DNA from: an uncultured Bacilli bacterium | GTDB lineage: Bacteria > Bacillota_I > Bacilli_A > RF39 > UBA660 | NCBI GenBank assembly: GCA_934167485.1 | Contig: CAKPKL010000008.1 | Coordinates: forward strand, 1 to 64,000 | Direction: 5' to 3' | Length of the DNA: 64,000 nucleotides | In this document: piece after piece, positions 43,878 through 54,344 of the stretch | Layout of the letters: every line of letters begins with the position of its first letter | Numbering within the stretch: position 1 is the stretch's first letter | Notes under the pieces: model-generated | What the model saw: the letters and a program-made list of their open reading frames with translations, nothing else | Database searches by the model: none | What the model was told of the DNA's origin: nothing | Program-made: the position numbers and the translations under genes

Positions 43878-43949
43878 TTTGATTTAAACTAAGTTTATTG
43901 AAATTATAACTAGTTAAATGGTATAATTAAATAAGAAAGGTGGTATCTT

Positions 43950-44444
43950 ATGAATAAGAACAAAATTTTTGGGTATGTTGCTATAGGAGCTGCAGCGTTG
44001 TTGGTATTAAGTTTATTTTTACCTTATGTATCTATATTTTCAATAAGTAGAAGTCTATGGAAGGCTGAAGATCCTTCAAGAGTAGTTTTATTATTATTAA
44101 GTTTATTTGTTATTGTATTATATTTAATAAATAAAAAAACAGAGATGAGTTATATAACAGCTGGCTTTGGAACTTTTTATCAAATTTGTATGATAATTCA
44201 AAGTGAAGGTTTAGAGTATTTTTCAATAGGATTTTATTTAATGTTATTAGCTTCTATAACTATAGGTGTTATGACATTTCTATATGATGAAAAAAAATCA
44301 CATGCTATAATAAATTTATCTTTTAATAAAGGTAATACAGTTAATTTACAACCAACACAATCCCAAAATAATAATCAAGTTCAACAACAAATCGTTGGAT
44401 ATGATCAAAATACAGGAAATCCAATTTATTCTAATAATAATTAG
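43950..44444 (+). CDS. Four-span membrane protein of unknown function
   Basis: A 164-residue protein with hydrophobic helices at about 8-30, 44-60, 67-85 and 90-112, then a Gln/Asn-rich cytosolic-type tail ending in GYDQNTGNPIYSNNN. The start ATG follows AGAAAGGTGG. Promoter TTGAAA, 18 bp, TATAAT lies at about 43898-43927. No family recognised. Confidence 0.62.
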   Translation: MNKNKIFGYVAIGAAALLVLSLFLPYVSIFSISRSLWKAEDPSRVVLLLLSLFVIVLYLINKKTEMSYITAGFGTFYQICMIIQSEGLEYFSIGFYLMLLASITIGVMTFLYDEKKSHAIINLSFNKGNTVNLQPTQSQNNNQVQQQIVGYDQNTGNPIYSNNN

Positions 44445-44462
44445 TAGTGAAAACTACTTTTT
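44443..44462. terminator. Terminator between convergent genes
   Basis: AGTAGT/ACTACT stem with a GAAA loop and T-run on both sides, separating the membrane protein from the minus-strand carboxypeptidase. Confidence 0.75.
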
Positions 44463-45086
44463 ATTTTGATTTAAATAATATTCATCTAATGTAAGATTGT
44501 TTTTATATAAATAATAAGATAATTTAGTACCAACATAGCGATAATGCCAAGGTTCATATTTAAATCCAGTAATGTGAAATTTTGCTTTAGGATATCTTAA
44601 AATAAATCCATATTTATATGAGTTTTTATTCATCCAAATAAATTCTTTAGTGTCTTCAAAATTATCATAATCAAGAGATGAATCTGCTACATCAACGGCT
44701 AAACCAGTTTGATGTTCTGAATGTCCAGCTCTAGCACTTGCCATATCTGCATAATAAATTCCTTTATTTAGGCAGTAATTATTATATAGTTTTTCTTGAT
44801 AATCATAACTTCTATATGTAGATGTAGCTACTATATTTAATCCATCCTTTTTAGCGTCTTCAGCCATTTTTTCAAAAAATATTTTAGCTTCTTTTCTTAA
44901 ATACTTATCTTTACAAGCATATTTAATATCTACCAGTTCTAGATCTTTTGGTACATATTCTTTCTCGAGTCTAATATTTTTATTTACTAATGTATCAATA
45001 TCAACTTTATTTATTACTTTAATATCTTTATAAAAATTACCATTCTCTAAAATGATAAGTAATAAAATATAAATAACTTTTTCCAT
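44454..45086 (-). CDS. VanY-type D,D-carboxypeptidase, short form
   Basis: A 210-residue LAS-family (M15B/VanY) peptidase. Motifs are TYRSYDYQEKLYNNY, GHSEHQTGLAVDVAD (His and Asp zinc ligands, about 131-145), and KYEPWHYRYVG with the catalytic Glu-x-x-His. These enzymes remove the terminal D-Ala from peptidoglycan stem peptides. The N-terminal hydrophobic stretch (4-14) is short and could be a weak anchor. First of three paralogs in a row on the minus strand (44454-47262). Confidence 0.88.
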   Translation of the reverse strand: MEKVIYILLLIILENGNFYKDIKVINKVDIDTLVNKNIRLEKEYVPKDLELVDIKYACKDKYLRKEAKIFFEKMAEDAKKDGLNIVATSTYRSYDYQEKLYNNYCLNKGIYYADMASARAGHSEHQTGLAVDVADSSLDYDNFEDTKEFIWMNKNSYKYGFILRYPKAKFHITGFKYEPWHYRYVGTKLSYYLYKNNLTLDEYYLNQNKK

Positions 45087-45125
45087 ATAATCACCACTAT
45101 ATTATATGAAAAAAAGATAGAAATT

Positions 45126-46271
45126 CTATCTTAAAAAGTAAGCATAATATTCTTCATATGAAATATTATTTTCTTTTATGTATTTAGCAATATCTACTCC
45201 AACATAACGATAGTGCCATGATTCATATATATATCCAGTTAGATTTTCTTTATCTTTAGGAAATCTTAAAATAAATCCATATTTATAAGCATTTTTATCT
45301 AACCATTCAAATTCCTTTGTATTTTCAAATTCTCCAAATGATACATGATTTCCATTTGTAAGATCTGTAGAATAACCTAATTGATGTTCAGAGTATCCTG
45401 GTCTAGCAGAGTAGGTATCTGCAGCTTTAACACCATCAGCTTTAACATAGTTGTTATAAAGTATTGATTGAAAATTATAATCTCTATAAGCTGTTGTAAT
45501 TTGTATAGTTAAACCTTCTTCTTTTGCAGCATTTGCCATTTTTTCAAAATTTTCATATGCAGTTTTATTTAGTTTAGCATTCCCACTAGGAACATTTATA
45601 ATGTCTACTCCTGTATAATCACTACCTAAATAATAATACTTATTAACTAAAGTATACATCCCTTTAGAAATATCAGCAGGCATTGAATCATCATAAGATT
45701 TTTTATCTAAATTAGAGTTAACTTGAGATACAATATCTTTAAAGCTCAAACTTTTATTTTTGTCATAATAACTAATATATCTATCTAAATTATCTATTAT
45801 AAAATATTTCTCATTTACAAAGTTAATAGCAAGTTCGTCAATATTACTATAGTTATTTATATATTTTATTATTCCATCTACATTATCATATTTATCTAAT
45901 AAGTTCATATATTTATCAATATTTTTCTCAATAAAATCATTATTGTTAACAACATCCATAATTTTAGTATAATCAACTTTTTCATATTTTAAAGAATACT
46001 TCATATATAAATCTAGTTTATTTGAATTATAGTTATCACTATTAATTATATAACTTATATTCTTATTATACTTATATTTTTTTATAGTTTCTACTTCAGA
46101 TTTAGTTAATTTATTTATCTCATTTATTTCAAGTTCATTATATCCTTTAGCTTTTAGAGAATCTTTGTTTTTATTACTGAAACATAAAATAAGTCCAATA
46201 ATAATAAATAATATAAATAAAACAAGTACAACTTTTACACTTTTCTTTAATTTTTTCTTTTTTATTTTCAT
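45126..46271 (-). CDS. VanY-type D,D-carboxypeptidase, long form
   Basis: A 381-residue paralog. After a basic N-terminus, a transmembrane anchor (about 12-30, VVLVLFILFIIIGLILCF) is followed by a helical Lys/Asn/Tyr-rich stalk of about 190 residues containing several GYNELEINEINKL-like units. The C-terminal catalytic domain has TAYRDYNFQSILYNNYV, PGYSEHQLGYSTDLTNG and ESWHYRYVG. The stalk would place the enzyme out in the wall. Separated from its neighbours by short intergenic stretches. Confidence 0.9.
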   Translation of the reverse strand: MKIKKKKLKKSVKVVLVLFILFIIIGLILCFSNKNKDSLKAKGYNELEINEINKLTKSEVETIKKYKYNKNISYIINSDNYNSNKLDLYMKYSLKYEKVDYTKIMDVVNNNDFIEKNIDKYMNLLDKYDNVDGIIKYINNYSNIDELAINFVNEKYFIIDNLDRYISYYDKNKSLSFKDIVSQVNSNLDKKSYDDSMPADISKGMYTLVNKYYYLGSDYTGVDIINVPSGNAKLNKTAYENFEKMANAAKEEGLTIQITTAYRDYNFQSILYNNYVKADGVKAADTYSARPGYSEHQLGYSTDLTNGNHVSFGEFENTKEFEWLDKNAYKYGFILRFPKDKENLTGYIYESWHYRYVGVDIAKYIKENNISYEEYYAYFLR

Positions 46272-46323
46272 ATCATCACCTTAATTATTATATCATAAAT
46301 TATAAAAAAAGGATATAAATCCC

Positions 46324-47262
46324 TTAATCTAAATAATATGCATAATATTCATCAAATGTAATATTATTTTCTTTTATGTATGTGGCAACTTCAACTCCAA
46401 CATAACGATAATGCCATGATTCATAATTATATCCAGTTAAATATTCTTTATCTTTAGGATACCTTAAAATGAAACCATATTTATGAGCATTTTCTTGTAA
46501 CCATTTAAATTCTTCAAACTCTTCAAATGTAGCGGCTCTAGAACCTGGAGCTTGGATATCTATTGCCATACCTGTTTGATGTTCAGAAAATCCTGGTTTA
46601 GCAGCAATCGCATCAGCATATTCCTCACCCTTAGAATTTTTATACATATTATAAATTTCTTCTTGATCTTCATAACTTCTAAAAGAAGAATTAATTATGA
46701 GTTTTAAACCAGCTTCTTTAGCAGCTTTAAACATTTTAATAAATTCATTATAAGTTTCACTAGTTAACATTTGATTTTCACCATAACTATATTGTTTACT
46801 TACAACAAACATTTTATCTGAATTATAAGTATTATCTAAATAATTAAATTTATTAGTAAGCATAAGAATACCTTTACTAATATCAGTTTTTTTAGGATCC
46901 TTATAAAATTCTTTATCAGCTCCTACATTCACTATAGCTATAACATCAGAAAAACTTTTATCGTTATTTTTATTATATTCTATATACTTTTTTAGATTCT
47001 TTTCTAAAAAATATTTTTCATTTATAATCTTTATTATATCTTTGTTATAATCTATTGATAGTAAATAATCTTTTGATGTGTTATCTAATTTTTCTATTTT
47101 GTTTAAATCATTTTTTACATATCCATGTTTTAATAATTTGTATTCATAAGTTTTATGATAATTAATAGTTTTTACTAAAAATATAACTCCTATAATAATA
47201 CCTATTAAAATAATAATACCTAAAATAATTAAAGGCAGTTTTTTAAATTTTCTTCCTCTCAT
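46324..47262 (-). CDS. VanY-type D,D-carboxypeptidase, medium form
   Basis: A 312-residue paralog when started at ATG 47262, which has GGTGATGG just upstream; a further in-frame ATG at 47289 lacks a ribosome binding site. It has a membrane anchor (about 10-30), a shorter stalk (HGYVKNDLNKIEKL) and the catalytic motifs SFRSYEDQEEIYNMY, PGFSEHQTGMAIDIQAPG and ESWHYRYVG. It is divergent from the nucleosidase gene, with about 85 bp between the two starts. Confidence 0.9.
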   Translation of the reverse strand: MRGRKFKKLPLIILGIIILIGIIIGVIFLVKTINYHKTYEYKLLKHGYVKNDLNKIEKLDNTSKDYLLSIDYNKDIIKIINEKYFLEKNLKKYIEYNKNNDKSFSDVIAIVNVGADKEFYKDPKKTDISKGILMLTNKFNYLDNTYNSDKMFVVSKQYSYGENQMLTSETYNEFIKMFKAAKEAGLKLIINSSFRSYEDQEEIYNMYKNSKGEEYADAIAAKPGFSEHQTGMAIDIQAPGSRAATFEEFEEFKWLQENAHKYGFILRYPKDKEYLTGYNYESWHYRYVGVEVATYIKENNITFDEYYAYYLD

Positions 47263-47348
47263 ACCATCACCACTATTATTGTAACACATTTCTTACCAAT
47301 TTTATACATTTTAAATAGAAAAAGTGTTATAATTAAATAGGTGGTTGT

Positions 47349-48011
47349 ATGATAGGGATAATAGTAGCTGAAGAAAAAGAATTAGAAGAAGTACTTAATA
47401 TAACATTGATAAAAAATAAAAGAGATATATTTGATAAAACGTTTTATATTGGATCTATAAATAAAAAAGAAGTAGTTATTGTAAAAAGTAATGTAGGCAA
47501 GGTAAATAGTGCGAGGAGTGCTCAAATGCTTATAGATAATTTCGATATTAGGATAGTTATAAATATAGGTACATCTGGTAGTGTAGATAATAATTTAAAT
47601 ATTGGTGATGTTGTTGTTGCAGATAGATTATATCAATATGATTTTGATGTAACAGCTTTTGGAAGAAAATTAGGTGAAATAGAAAATATTGGTGAATGTA
47701 TTTATACTGATAAAAATATATTGAACAAAATAAGTAAAGATTTAATAGTAGGTGGGATAGCTTCTGGAGATAAATTTATAACATGTATGGAAGATAAAAC
47801 ATTTATAAGAGATAAATTTAATGTGATGTGTATTGAGATGGAAGGAGCAAGTATTGCTCAAGTGTGTTATTTATCAAATATACCATTCTTAGTGATTAGA
47901 TCTGTAACAGATAAATTAGATGGTACATCAGAGGTTGATTTTGTTAAATTTTTGGAGTATTCATCACGTAAAGTAGCTAATATACTAAAAGATATAATAG
48001 AAGATATATAG
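47349..48011 (+). CDS. mtnN: MTA/SAH nucleosidase
   Basis: A 220-residue purine-nucleosidase-fold enzyme beginning MIGIIVAEEKELEEVL. Motifs are INIGTSGSVDNNLNIGDVVVA, MEMEGASIAQVCYL in the form CIEMEGASIAQV, and VIRSVTDKLDG containing the catalytic Asp. It hydrolyses 5'-methylthioadenosine and S-adenosylhomocysteine to adenine and the corresponding thio-sugar, in the activated methyl cycle. It is slightly shorter than E. coli MtnN (232 residues). It starts after AGGTGG. Confidence 0.92.
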   Translation: MIGIIVAEEKELEEVLNITLIKNKRDIFDKTFYIGSINKKEVVIVKSNVGKVNSARSAQMLIDNFDIRIVINIGTSGSVDNNLNIGDVVVADRLYQYDFDVTAFGRKLGEIENIGECIYTDKNILNKISKDLIVGGIASGDKFITCMEDKTFIRDKFNVMCIEMEGASIAQVCYLSNIPFLVIRSVTDKLDGTSEVDFVKFLEYSSRKVANILKDIIEDI

Positions 48012-48111
48012 TGTAAACTATGTATCTTTTTGTAAATAATCAGTAGAATTTACATAAAATTATTTGAATAAATTATAAATTATAGTAAAATTAAATTGTA
48101 AGGAGGATATT

Positions 48112-50337
48112 ATGAGTATAATAAAACTAAAAAATGTATCTAAATTTTATTATAAAAAAGGTGTGATTGCTAGTGGATTTACTCGTGTTAATTTAGAGCT
48201 TAATATGGGTGAATTTGTAGCTATAACAGGAGAAAGTGGTAGTGGTAAATCAACCCTTTTAAATGTAATAAGTGGACTTGATACATATGAAGAAGGAGAA
48301 ATGTATATAAATGGTGAAGAGACAAGCCATTATACAGAAAAAGATTTTGAAGATTATAGAAGAAAATATGTAGGTAATATCTTTCAAAATTTTAATTTAG
48401 TAAATAGTTATACAGTATATCAAAATATAGAACTTGTATTATTATTGAATGGTAAAAAGAAAAAAGAAATAAAAAATGAAGTTCTAAGTTTGATAAAAAA
48501 AGTAGGTCTTTATAAATTTAGAAGAACTAAAGTGTCTAGATTATCAGGTGGACAAAAACAAAGAGTAGCTATTGCTCGTGCACTTGCAAAAGATACACCT
48601 ATGATAATAGCAGATGAGCCAACTGGTAACTTAGATAGTAAATCGGCTCGCGAAATTATTAAATTATTAAGTGAAATATCTAAAGATAAGTTGGTTGTTG
48701 TAGTAACACACAATTATGAGCAAGTAGAAGAGTATGTAACTCGTAAAATAAAAATGCATGATGGACGTATTTTGGAAGATAAAAAAATCAAAGAAAAAGA
48801 ATTAGTTACAAATGTAAAAGAATCTTCACATAAAACAATAACACATTTAAATAAGGTTAGATTGGCTCTTAGAAATACATTTAATATAGTACCTAAATTC
48901 TTATTAATACTTTTAGTTTATTTATTTATAGTTGTTTCATTAATCAGTGAATATGCTTCATTTAAAGAACAAGAGTATATAGAATCTAAATCAGGAGATA
49001 ATTATATATTTAATAATATAAGTGATGCTAGAATTGTACTAAAAAAGAAAGATAGAAGTGCTTTTACTAAAGAAGATTATGAATCTATAAAAAAGCTAGA
49101 TAATATAGATTATATAGTTTATAATGATTTACTTCTAGATTCTTATATAAGTTTAAGTGATGATGCTAATTTTGAATTTGGTGGAAGTGTTAATGATATA
49201 GCTAATTTTAGAGGAAAACTAGATGTAGGTAGAATGCCTAATAATCCTAGTGAAATAGTTATAGAGGGTAGTAAATATGACTATTATTTAGCAACTACTA
49301 GTGAAGAACTTATGAATCATGATTTGTATTTTAGATCATTTTATGGTAATGATCTAGATAAATCAAATAAATTAAGAATAGTAGGAATTAAATATAATGA
49401 AAATGAGAATGATTACAATTACAGATTTTATGTAAATGAGTCTTTAATAAATAATTTTTCTTTCCAAGTTAATCAAAGTTTTAGTACTGTAAAATATTTA
49501 TTTCAAAATAAATATTATGATACAAATAATTGGAATCCATCAAATAGAATAACTTATAATTCTAATGTAAGTGATGGATATGCATATATATCAGATGATA
49601 ATAATTATATATGTCCTAAAGAAAATTGCATAAACGAACAAATTATAATAGAAGTAAAAAATCTATATTATAAAGATAGTATAGATTTAAGAGTTAATAA
49701 AGTTTATAATAAAAAAACAATACCTTCATTACTTGGAATAGATAATTATGAAGAAGTTAATGGAACTATATTTATAAGTGTTAATGATTATAATAGTTTA
49801 TTTAATAAAGATAATTATCAAAGTAGTGTATTTGTAAAAGATGTTAAACTACTAGATAAAACAGCAAGTAAGTTAGATGATTTAGGATTTAATGTATTAC
49901 CAATAAAGAATACTTTAGTAAGTTCTGGAGGACAACAATTTATAAAAATTTTAAGTACAGTAGTAACAATTATTTTAGTTATAGTATTATTCTTTATTTC
50001 TTACTTTGTAATAAGAGTAATATTAAAATCAAGAAACAAATATTTTTCAACAATAAGAATACTTGGAGCAACTCAAAGTACAGCTAGACAATTACTTATA
50101 TTAGAGCTTTTTATAGTATCTAATATAGCATTCTTTGCATTTTTAGTATTTGTATATATGTGTAGTTTAAATATATTTGATGTAAAATTTGTACATACAA
50201 TTATTAATTATTTAAAAGTTAAAGATTATATTATTTTATATATAATACTTATAATAATGTCTTATTTAATTAGTATGAAGTTTGCTAAAAATCTATTTAA
50301 GAAAAGTGCGATGGTAACACTCGGAGAGGAGGTATAA
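48112..50337 (+). CDS. ABC transporter ATPase-permease fusion (MacB/FtsX type), first
   Basis: A 741-residue protein. The N-terminal ABC ATPase (about 1-225) has GESGSGKST (40-48), LSGGQKQRVAIARAL (about 144) and IIADEPTGNLD. The first transmembrane helix is at about 260-280. It is followed by a large extracytoplasmic domain and a C-terminal FtsX-type permease block with three helices (about 620-730). Such proteins export or extract peptides, lipoproteins or antimicrobials. It starts after AAGGAGG. The next gene starts 1 bp after its stop and encodes a second, similar protein, so they are coupled and may form a heterodimer. Confidence 0.88.
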   Translation: MSIIKLKNVSKFYYKKGVIASGFTRVNLELNMGEFVAITGESGSGKSTLLNVISGLDTYEEGEMYINGEETSHYTEKDFEDYRRKYVGNIFQNFNLVNSYTVYQNIELVLLLNGKKKKEIKNEVLSLIKKVGLYKFRRTKVSRLSGGQKQRVAIARALAKDTPMIIADEPTGNLDSKSAREIIKLLSEISKDKLVVVVTHNYEQVEEYVTRKIKMHDGRILEDKKIKEKELVTNVKESSHKTITHLNKVRLALRNTFNIVPKFLLILLVYLFIVVSLISEYASFKEQEYIESKSGDNYIFNNISDARIVLKKKDRSAFTKEDYESIKKLDNIDYIVYNDLLLDSYISLSDDANFEFGGSVNDIANFRGKLDVGRMPNNPSEIVIEGSKYDYYLATTSEELMNHDLYFRSFYGNDLDKSNKLRIVGIKYNENENDYNYRFYVNESLINNFSFQVNQSFSTVKYLFQNKYYDTNNWNPSNRITYNSNVSDGYAYISDDNNYICPKENCINEQIIIEVKNLYYKDSIDLRVNKVYNKKTIPSLLGIDNYEEVNGTIFISVNDYNSLFNKDNYQSSVFVKDVKLLDKTASKLDDLGFNVLPIKNTLVSSGGQQFIKILSTVVTIILVIVLFFISYFVIRVILKSRNKYFSTIRILGATQSTARQLLILELFIVSNIAFFAFLVFVYMCSLNIFDVKFVHTIINYLKVKDYIILYIILIIMSYLISMKFAKNLFKKSAMVTLGEEV

Positions 50338-50338
50338 A

Positions 50339-52768
50339 ATGATAATACTAGATAAAGTTAATAAATACTTCAATAAGGGTAGAAAAAATGAAGTACATGT
50401 TATTGATAATACAACTCTTACTTTAGGAGATACTGGACTTGTCGCACTCTTAGGTCCTAGTGGATGTGGAAAGACTACATTACTTAATACTATAGGTGGA
50501 TTAGACAGAATAAAAAGGGGAAAAATAATAATAGATGGTAAAAAGATTAGTAGTAGATCTTATAGAAAAGTAGATAAAATAAGAAATTTAAATATAGGTT
50601 ATATATTTCAAGATTATAAATTAATTGATAATTTAAGTGTTTATGATAATGTTGCTTTAGTACTTAAAATGATTGGTATTAAAGATAAAAAAGAAATCAA
50701 AAAAAGAGTAGAATATGTACTTGATAAAACAGGAATGTTAAGATATAAAAGAAGACCTGCGAGTATGTTATCAGGTGGAGAAAGACAGAGAGTAGGTATA
50801 GCGCGTGCTATAGTAAAAGATCCAAGTATAATTTTAGCAGATGAACCTACAGGAAATTTGGATAGTAAAAATTCACTTGAAATCATGAAAATAATTGCTT
50901 CAATTTCAAAAGAAAGACTTGTAATACTTGTAACACATGAACAAGATCTCGCACATTTCTATGCATCAAGAATAATAGAAATAAGCGATGGTAAAATAAT
51001 TCGTGATTATGAAAATGATATAGAAGATGCTCTAGATTATAAAATGGATAATTCTTTTTACTTAAAAGATTTTAAAAATAACAGTAAATTGAAAGAGAAT
51101 AATGTAGATATAGATGTTTATAGTGATTCTTTTAAAGAATTAAAATTAGATATAGTCCTTAAGAATGGTAATATTTATATTAAAAGTAATACGAGTGATA
51201 AAATAGAAATAGTAGATGAGTCATCTAGTATAGAATTTATAGATGATAATTATAAAAAAATAGAGAAAAAAGATATAGATACTTATAAATTTAAGTTTAA
51301 TGATATAATAAATAAAAATATAAAAAAGAAATATTCATCTATATTAAATCCAATAACACTCTTAATAAATGGATTTAAAAAAGTATTTGATTATACATTT
51401 TTAAAAAAGATACTTTTAATAGGTTTCTTAGTATCAGGTTCATTTATAATGTTTGCAACCAGTAGAATTTGTTCTACATTTAGGGTACCTGATGAAGATT
51501 TTGTTAAATATAATAAAAATTATTTATTAGTAGAAAAAAAGAAAATAAAAGTAGAAGACTATTTGAACTATGAATCATTAGATTATGTAAATTATATATT
51601 ACCAGGAAGTTCTATTGTTAAATTTAATTTAAGTTTAGATGATTATTATCAATCTATTAATAATAAAGAAAATTTAACAGGTTCTATAACTTCTATAGAT
51701 ACGATAAGTAAAGAGGATCTAATATTAGGTGTAATGCCAGAAAATAGTAGTCAAATAGTAGTAGATAAATTAACTATTGAAAATATGTTGAAAAGGTCTG
51801 AATTACTAACTATGATAGGTATTAATGATTATACTAAATTATTAAATAGAATAGTTAATATTCCTAATGTAGGAAACTTTGAAATAGTAGGTATAACAAA
51901 CTTTAAAAGTCCTTCTATATATGTAAATAAAGATTCTATTATAAATATAATATATAATAATAAAGATTCTAATGAATATAGTGTAGAAGAAAGTGAATTA
52001 ACAGGTATACAGGATTATAATTTATTTAAAGATAAAATAGAATTAAAAGAGGGTAGATATCCTGAAAATAATTATGAGACTATAGTAAATATAAGTAATA
52101 AAGAATCAATGAAATTAAATAAAGAAATATCTGAAAAAGTAAATGATACTAAGCTTACAGTAGTAGGATATTATTATAGTAAAGATAATTTAGATATGTA
52201 TTTAGTAAATAATAATACTATTAAATATAATTTAATAACAAAAACATCAAATATAGTATTATATCCAAAAGATAAAAATGAGACTATTAATAAATTTAGA
52301 GAATTTAATTTAAATATAAAGGATAGTTATGAATCAAGTAAAGCAGAATATAAAAGAGCTTTAGCTGATAATAATAAAAGTGTTATAGTAGTATCAAGTA
52401 TAATGATTTTAATATCACTAATAGAAATGTTTTTAATGAGTAGATCTTCATTTTTATCTAGAATAAAGGAAATTGGTATATATCGTGCGATAGGTGTTAA
52501 AAGAATAGATATTTATAAAATGTTTTATGGTGAAATATTTGCTATTACAACATTAGCTTCATTACCAGGAATTATATTTATGGCATATTGTTTAAGTTTA
52601 GTTACTAAAATTAAATATTTAAAAGGTATGTTTGTAATAAATCCTTTGGTAGTAATTATAGCTATAGTATTTGTTTATTTATTTAATTTAATTATAGGAC
52701 TTATCCCTGTATTTAATGTAATAAGAAAAACTCCAGCTCAAATATTATCTAGAACAGATGCAGAATAG
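50339..52768 (+). CDS. ABC transporter ATPase-permease fusion (MacB/FtsX type), second
   Basis: An 809-residue protein. The ATPase domain (about 1-225) has GPSGCGKTT (39-47), LSGGERQRVGIARAI (about 144) and ILADEPTGNLD. The linker after the ATPase is longer than in its partner. Transmembrane helices are at about 358-378, 680-700, 730-755 and 770-795, with the FtsX-like GIYRAIGVKR motif. It ends with the terminator AGAAACTTAATGTTTCT (52767-52788). Substrate unknown. Confidence 0.88.
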   Translation: MIILDKVNKYFNKGRKNEVHVIDNTTLTLGDTGLVALLGPSGCGKTTLLNTIGGLDRIKRGKIIIDGKKISSRSYRKVDKIRNLNIGYIFQDYKLIDNLSVYDNVALVLKMIGIKDKKEIKKRVEYVLDKTGMLRYKRRPASMLSGGERQRVGIARAIVKDPSIILADEPTGNLDSKNSLEIMKIIASISKERLVILVTHEQDLAHFYASRIIEISDGKIIRDYENDIEDALDYKMDNSFYLKDFKNNSKLKENNVDIDVYSDSFKELKLDIVLKNGNIYIKSNTSDKIEIVDESSSIEFIDDNYKKIEKKDIDTYKFKFNDIINKNIKKKYSSILNPITLLINGFKKVFDYTFLKKILLIGFLVSGSFIMFATSRICSTFRVPDEDFVKYNKNYLLVEKKKIKVEDYLNYESLDYVNYILPGSSIVKFNLSLDDYYQSINNKENLTGSITSIDTISKEDLILGVMPENSSQIVVDKLTIENMLKRSELLTMIGINDYTKLLNRIVNIPNVGNFEIVGITNFKSPSIYVNKDSIINIIYNNKDSNEYSVEESELTGIQDYNLFKDKIELKEGRYPENNYETIVNISNKESMKLNKEISEKVNDTKLTVVGYYYSKDNLDMYLVNNNTIKYNLITKTSNIVLYPKDKNETINKFREFNLNIKDSYESSKAEYKRALADNNKSVIVVSSIMILISLIEMFLMSRSSFLSRIKEIGIYRAIGVKRIDIYKMFYGEIFAITTLASLPGIIFMAYCLSLVTKIKYLKGMFVINPLVVIIAIVFVYLFNLIIGLIPVFNVIRKTPAQILSRTDAE

Positions 52769-52788
52769 AAACTTAATGTTTCTTTTTT
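52767..52788 (+). terminator. Terminator after ABC transporter operon
   Basis: AGAAAC/GTTTCT stem with a TTAAT loop followed by T6. Confidence 0.82.
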
Positions 52789-52922
52789 AATAAGCTTATA
52801 AATATTTACAACAAAAATTGTATATGATAAAATAATTGCAACGGAAAGTTTACAAAAAGAAAATGATAATTGGTGTTGCACATCCTCATAAAAAATATAT
52901 AATTGTAACTGGAGGTGGAAAT

Positions 52923-54296
52923 ATGAGATTTTGTGATAAACTTGCAAAATTAAGAAAAAATAATAATTTAAGTCAAGAACAACTTGCAGAAATGATGAAT
53001 GTATCAAGACAATCAATTTCTAAATGGGAGAGTGGTTCTACATATCCTGATATGGATAAAATGTTGCAACTTTGTAAAATATTAGACTGTAAATTAGATG
53101 AATTAATGGATGATGGAGTAATAGGTAATGTTGAAGTAAATAAAAAAAGAGATAATATATTTAATAAAATCTTAAATACAATTACAAAAATATATAATAT
53201 GTTTTGCAGTATGACTACACAAGAAAAATTTAAATGTTTATTAGAACTTTTCTTTATCGCATTTATAGTATTTATACTTGGTAGTATTATTAATATGATA
53301 TGTGGTAAATTAGTTTATAATTTATTAAATATTATTCCTTTTTATTTTAGTTATAGCTTTATAGATTTTATAAATTCTATACTAGGATTTATAATAAATA
53401 TATTTGAACTTATAATTATATTTCATTTATTTAAAGTTAGATATTTAGATTATTACATAATAGATAATAAAGAAAATAATAATACATATATAGAACCACA
53501 AAAAGAAAAAATAATTATAAGAGATTCAAAATATTCTAATGATAATATTTTAAAAAGTATAAAGAAATTAATAAAAATATGTATAAAAATATTTTTAATA
53601 TCTATAATATTCCCAATTATGTTTGTATTCCTTTTAAGTATATTTGGATTTATATTATCTATGTGGCATATAAATTATGGAAAGATATTTGTATTTGGTA
53701 CGATTTTGTGTTTGTCAACTTCTTTATTTATATACGTAATAATAGAATTTATATTTAAATTTATATTTAATAGAACACAAAATTTAAAAAGATTATTTAT
53801 TATGTTTATATGTAGTTTGTCTTTAATAGGTATAACTTCAGGAGGTATTTTTCTATCTACATTAGAATTTAAATATGTAGATGAAAATGCATTAGAAAAG
53901 CTTGAAAAACATACTGTAACTAAATATATAGATATGGAAGATGATGTATTAATTTTTGATTGCAGAAATATAGAATATAAAATAGATGATTCTATAGATA
54001 ATATAAAGTTTGATATAAATTATATAGATGATTTTGATTATTATTTATATTATAATAAAATATACGAAATAAATAATCATGAGAAAGTATATTTTAGTTT
54101 ATTAGATTTTAATATAACTAAAAAAGATTTTCCATATAATGATATATATAATATATTTATTAATGATATAAAAAACAAGATTATTAGAAATTATAGAGAT
54201 ACAAGTGAAGATAAAATTATTGTAACTCTTTCACAGAAAAATTATGATAAGCTAAAACATAATCAAGAAAAGTATGATTATATAATAAATAATTAA
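52923..54296 (+). CDS. XRE-family regulator with membrane domain
   Basis: A 457-residue protein from ATG 52923, chosen for the strong GGAGGTGG before it; an upstream in-frame start at 52836 has none. Residues 1-65 form a Cro/CI-type helix-turn-helix: KLAKLRKNNNLSQEQLAEMM, VSRQSISKWESGSTYPDMDK. The rest has about six transmembrane segments (from about residue 95 to 335) and an Asp/Tyr/Lys-rich C-terminal region. A DNA-binding domain tethered to the membrane suggests sensing of envelope stress or the substrate of the adjacent ABC transporter; that is inference. Confidence 0.82.
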   Translation: MRFCDKLAKLRKNNNLSQEQLAEMMNVSRQSISKWESGSTYPDMDKMLQLCKILDCKLDELMDDGVIGNVEVNKKRDNIFNKILNTITKIYNMFCSMTTQEKFKCLLELFFIAFIVFILGSIINMICGKLVYNLLNIIPFYFSYSFIDFINSILGFIINIFELIIIFHLFKVRYLDYYIIDNKENNNTYIEPQKEKIIIRDSKYSNDNILKSIKKLIKICIKIFLISIIFPIMFVFLLSIFGFILSMWHINYGKIFVFGTILCLSTSLFIYVIIEFIFKFIFNRTQNLKRLFIMFICSLSLIGITSGGIFLSTLEFKYVDENALEKLEKHTVTKYIDMEDDVLIFDCRNIEYKIDDSIDNIKFDINYIDDFDYYLYYNKIYEINNHEKVYFSLLDFNITKKDFPYNDIYNIFINDIKNKIIRNYRDTSEDKIIVTLSQKNYDKLKHNQEKYDYIINN

Positions 54297-54344
54297 TTTG
54301 AATTTTTTTAAAACCTTTCTCATATTTTTTATTAGAGGTGAAAT

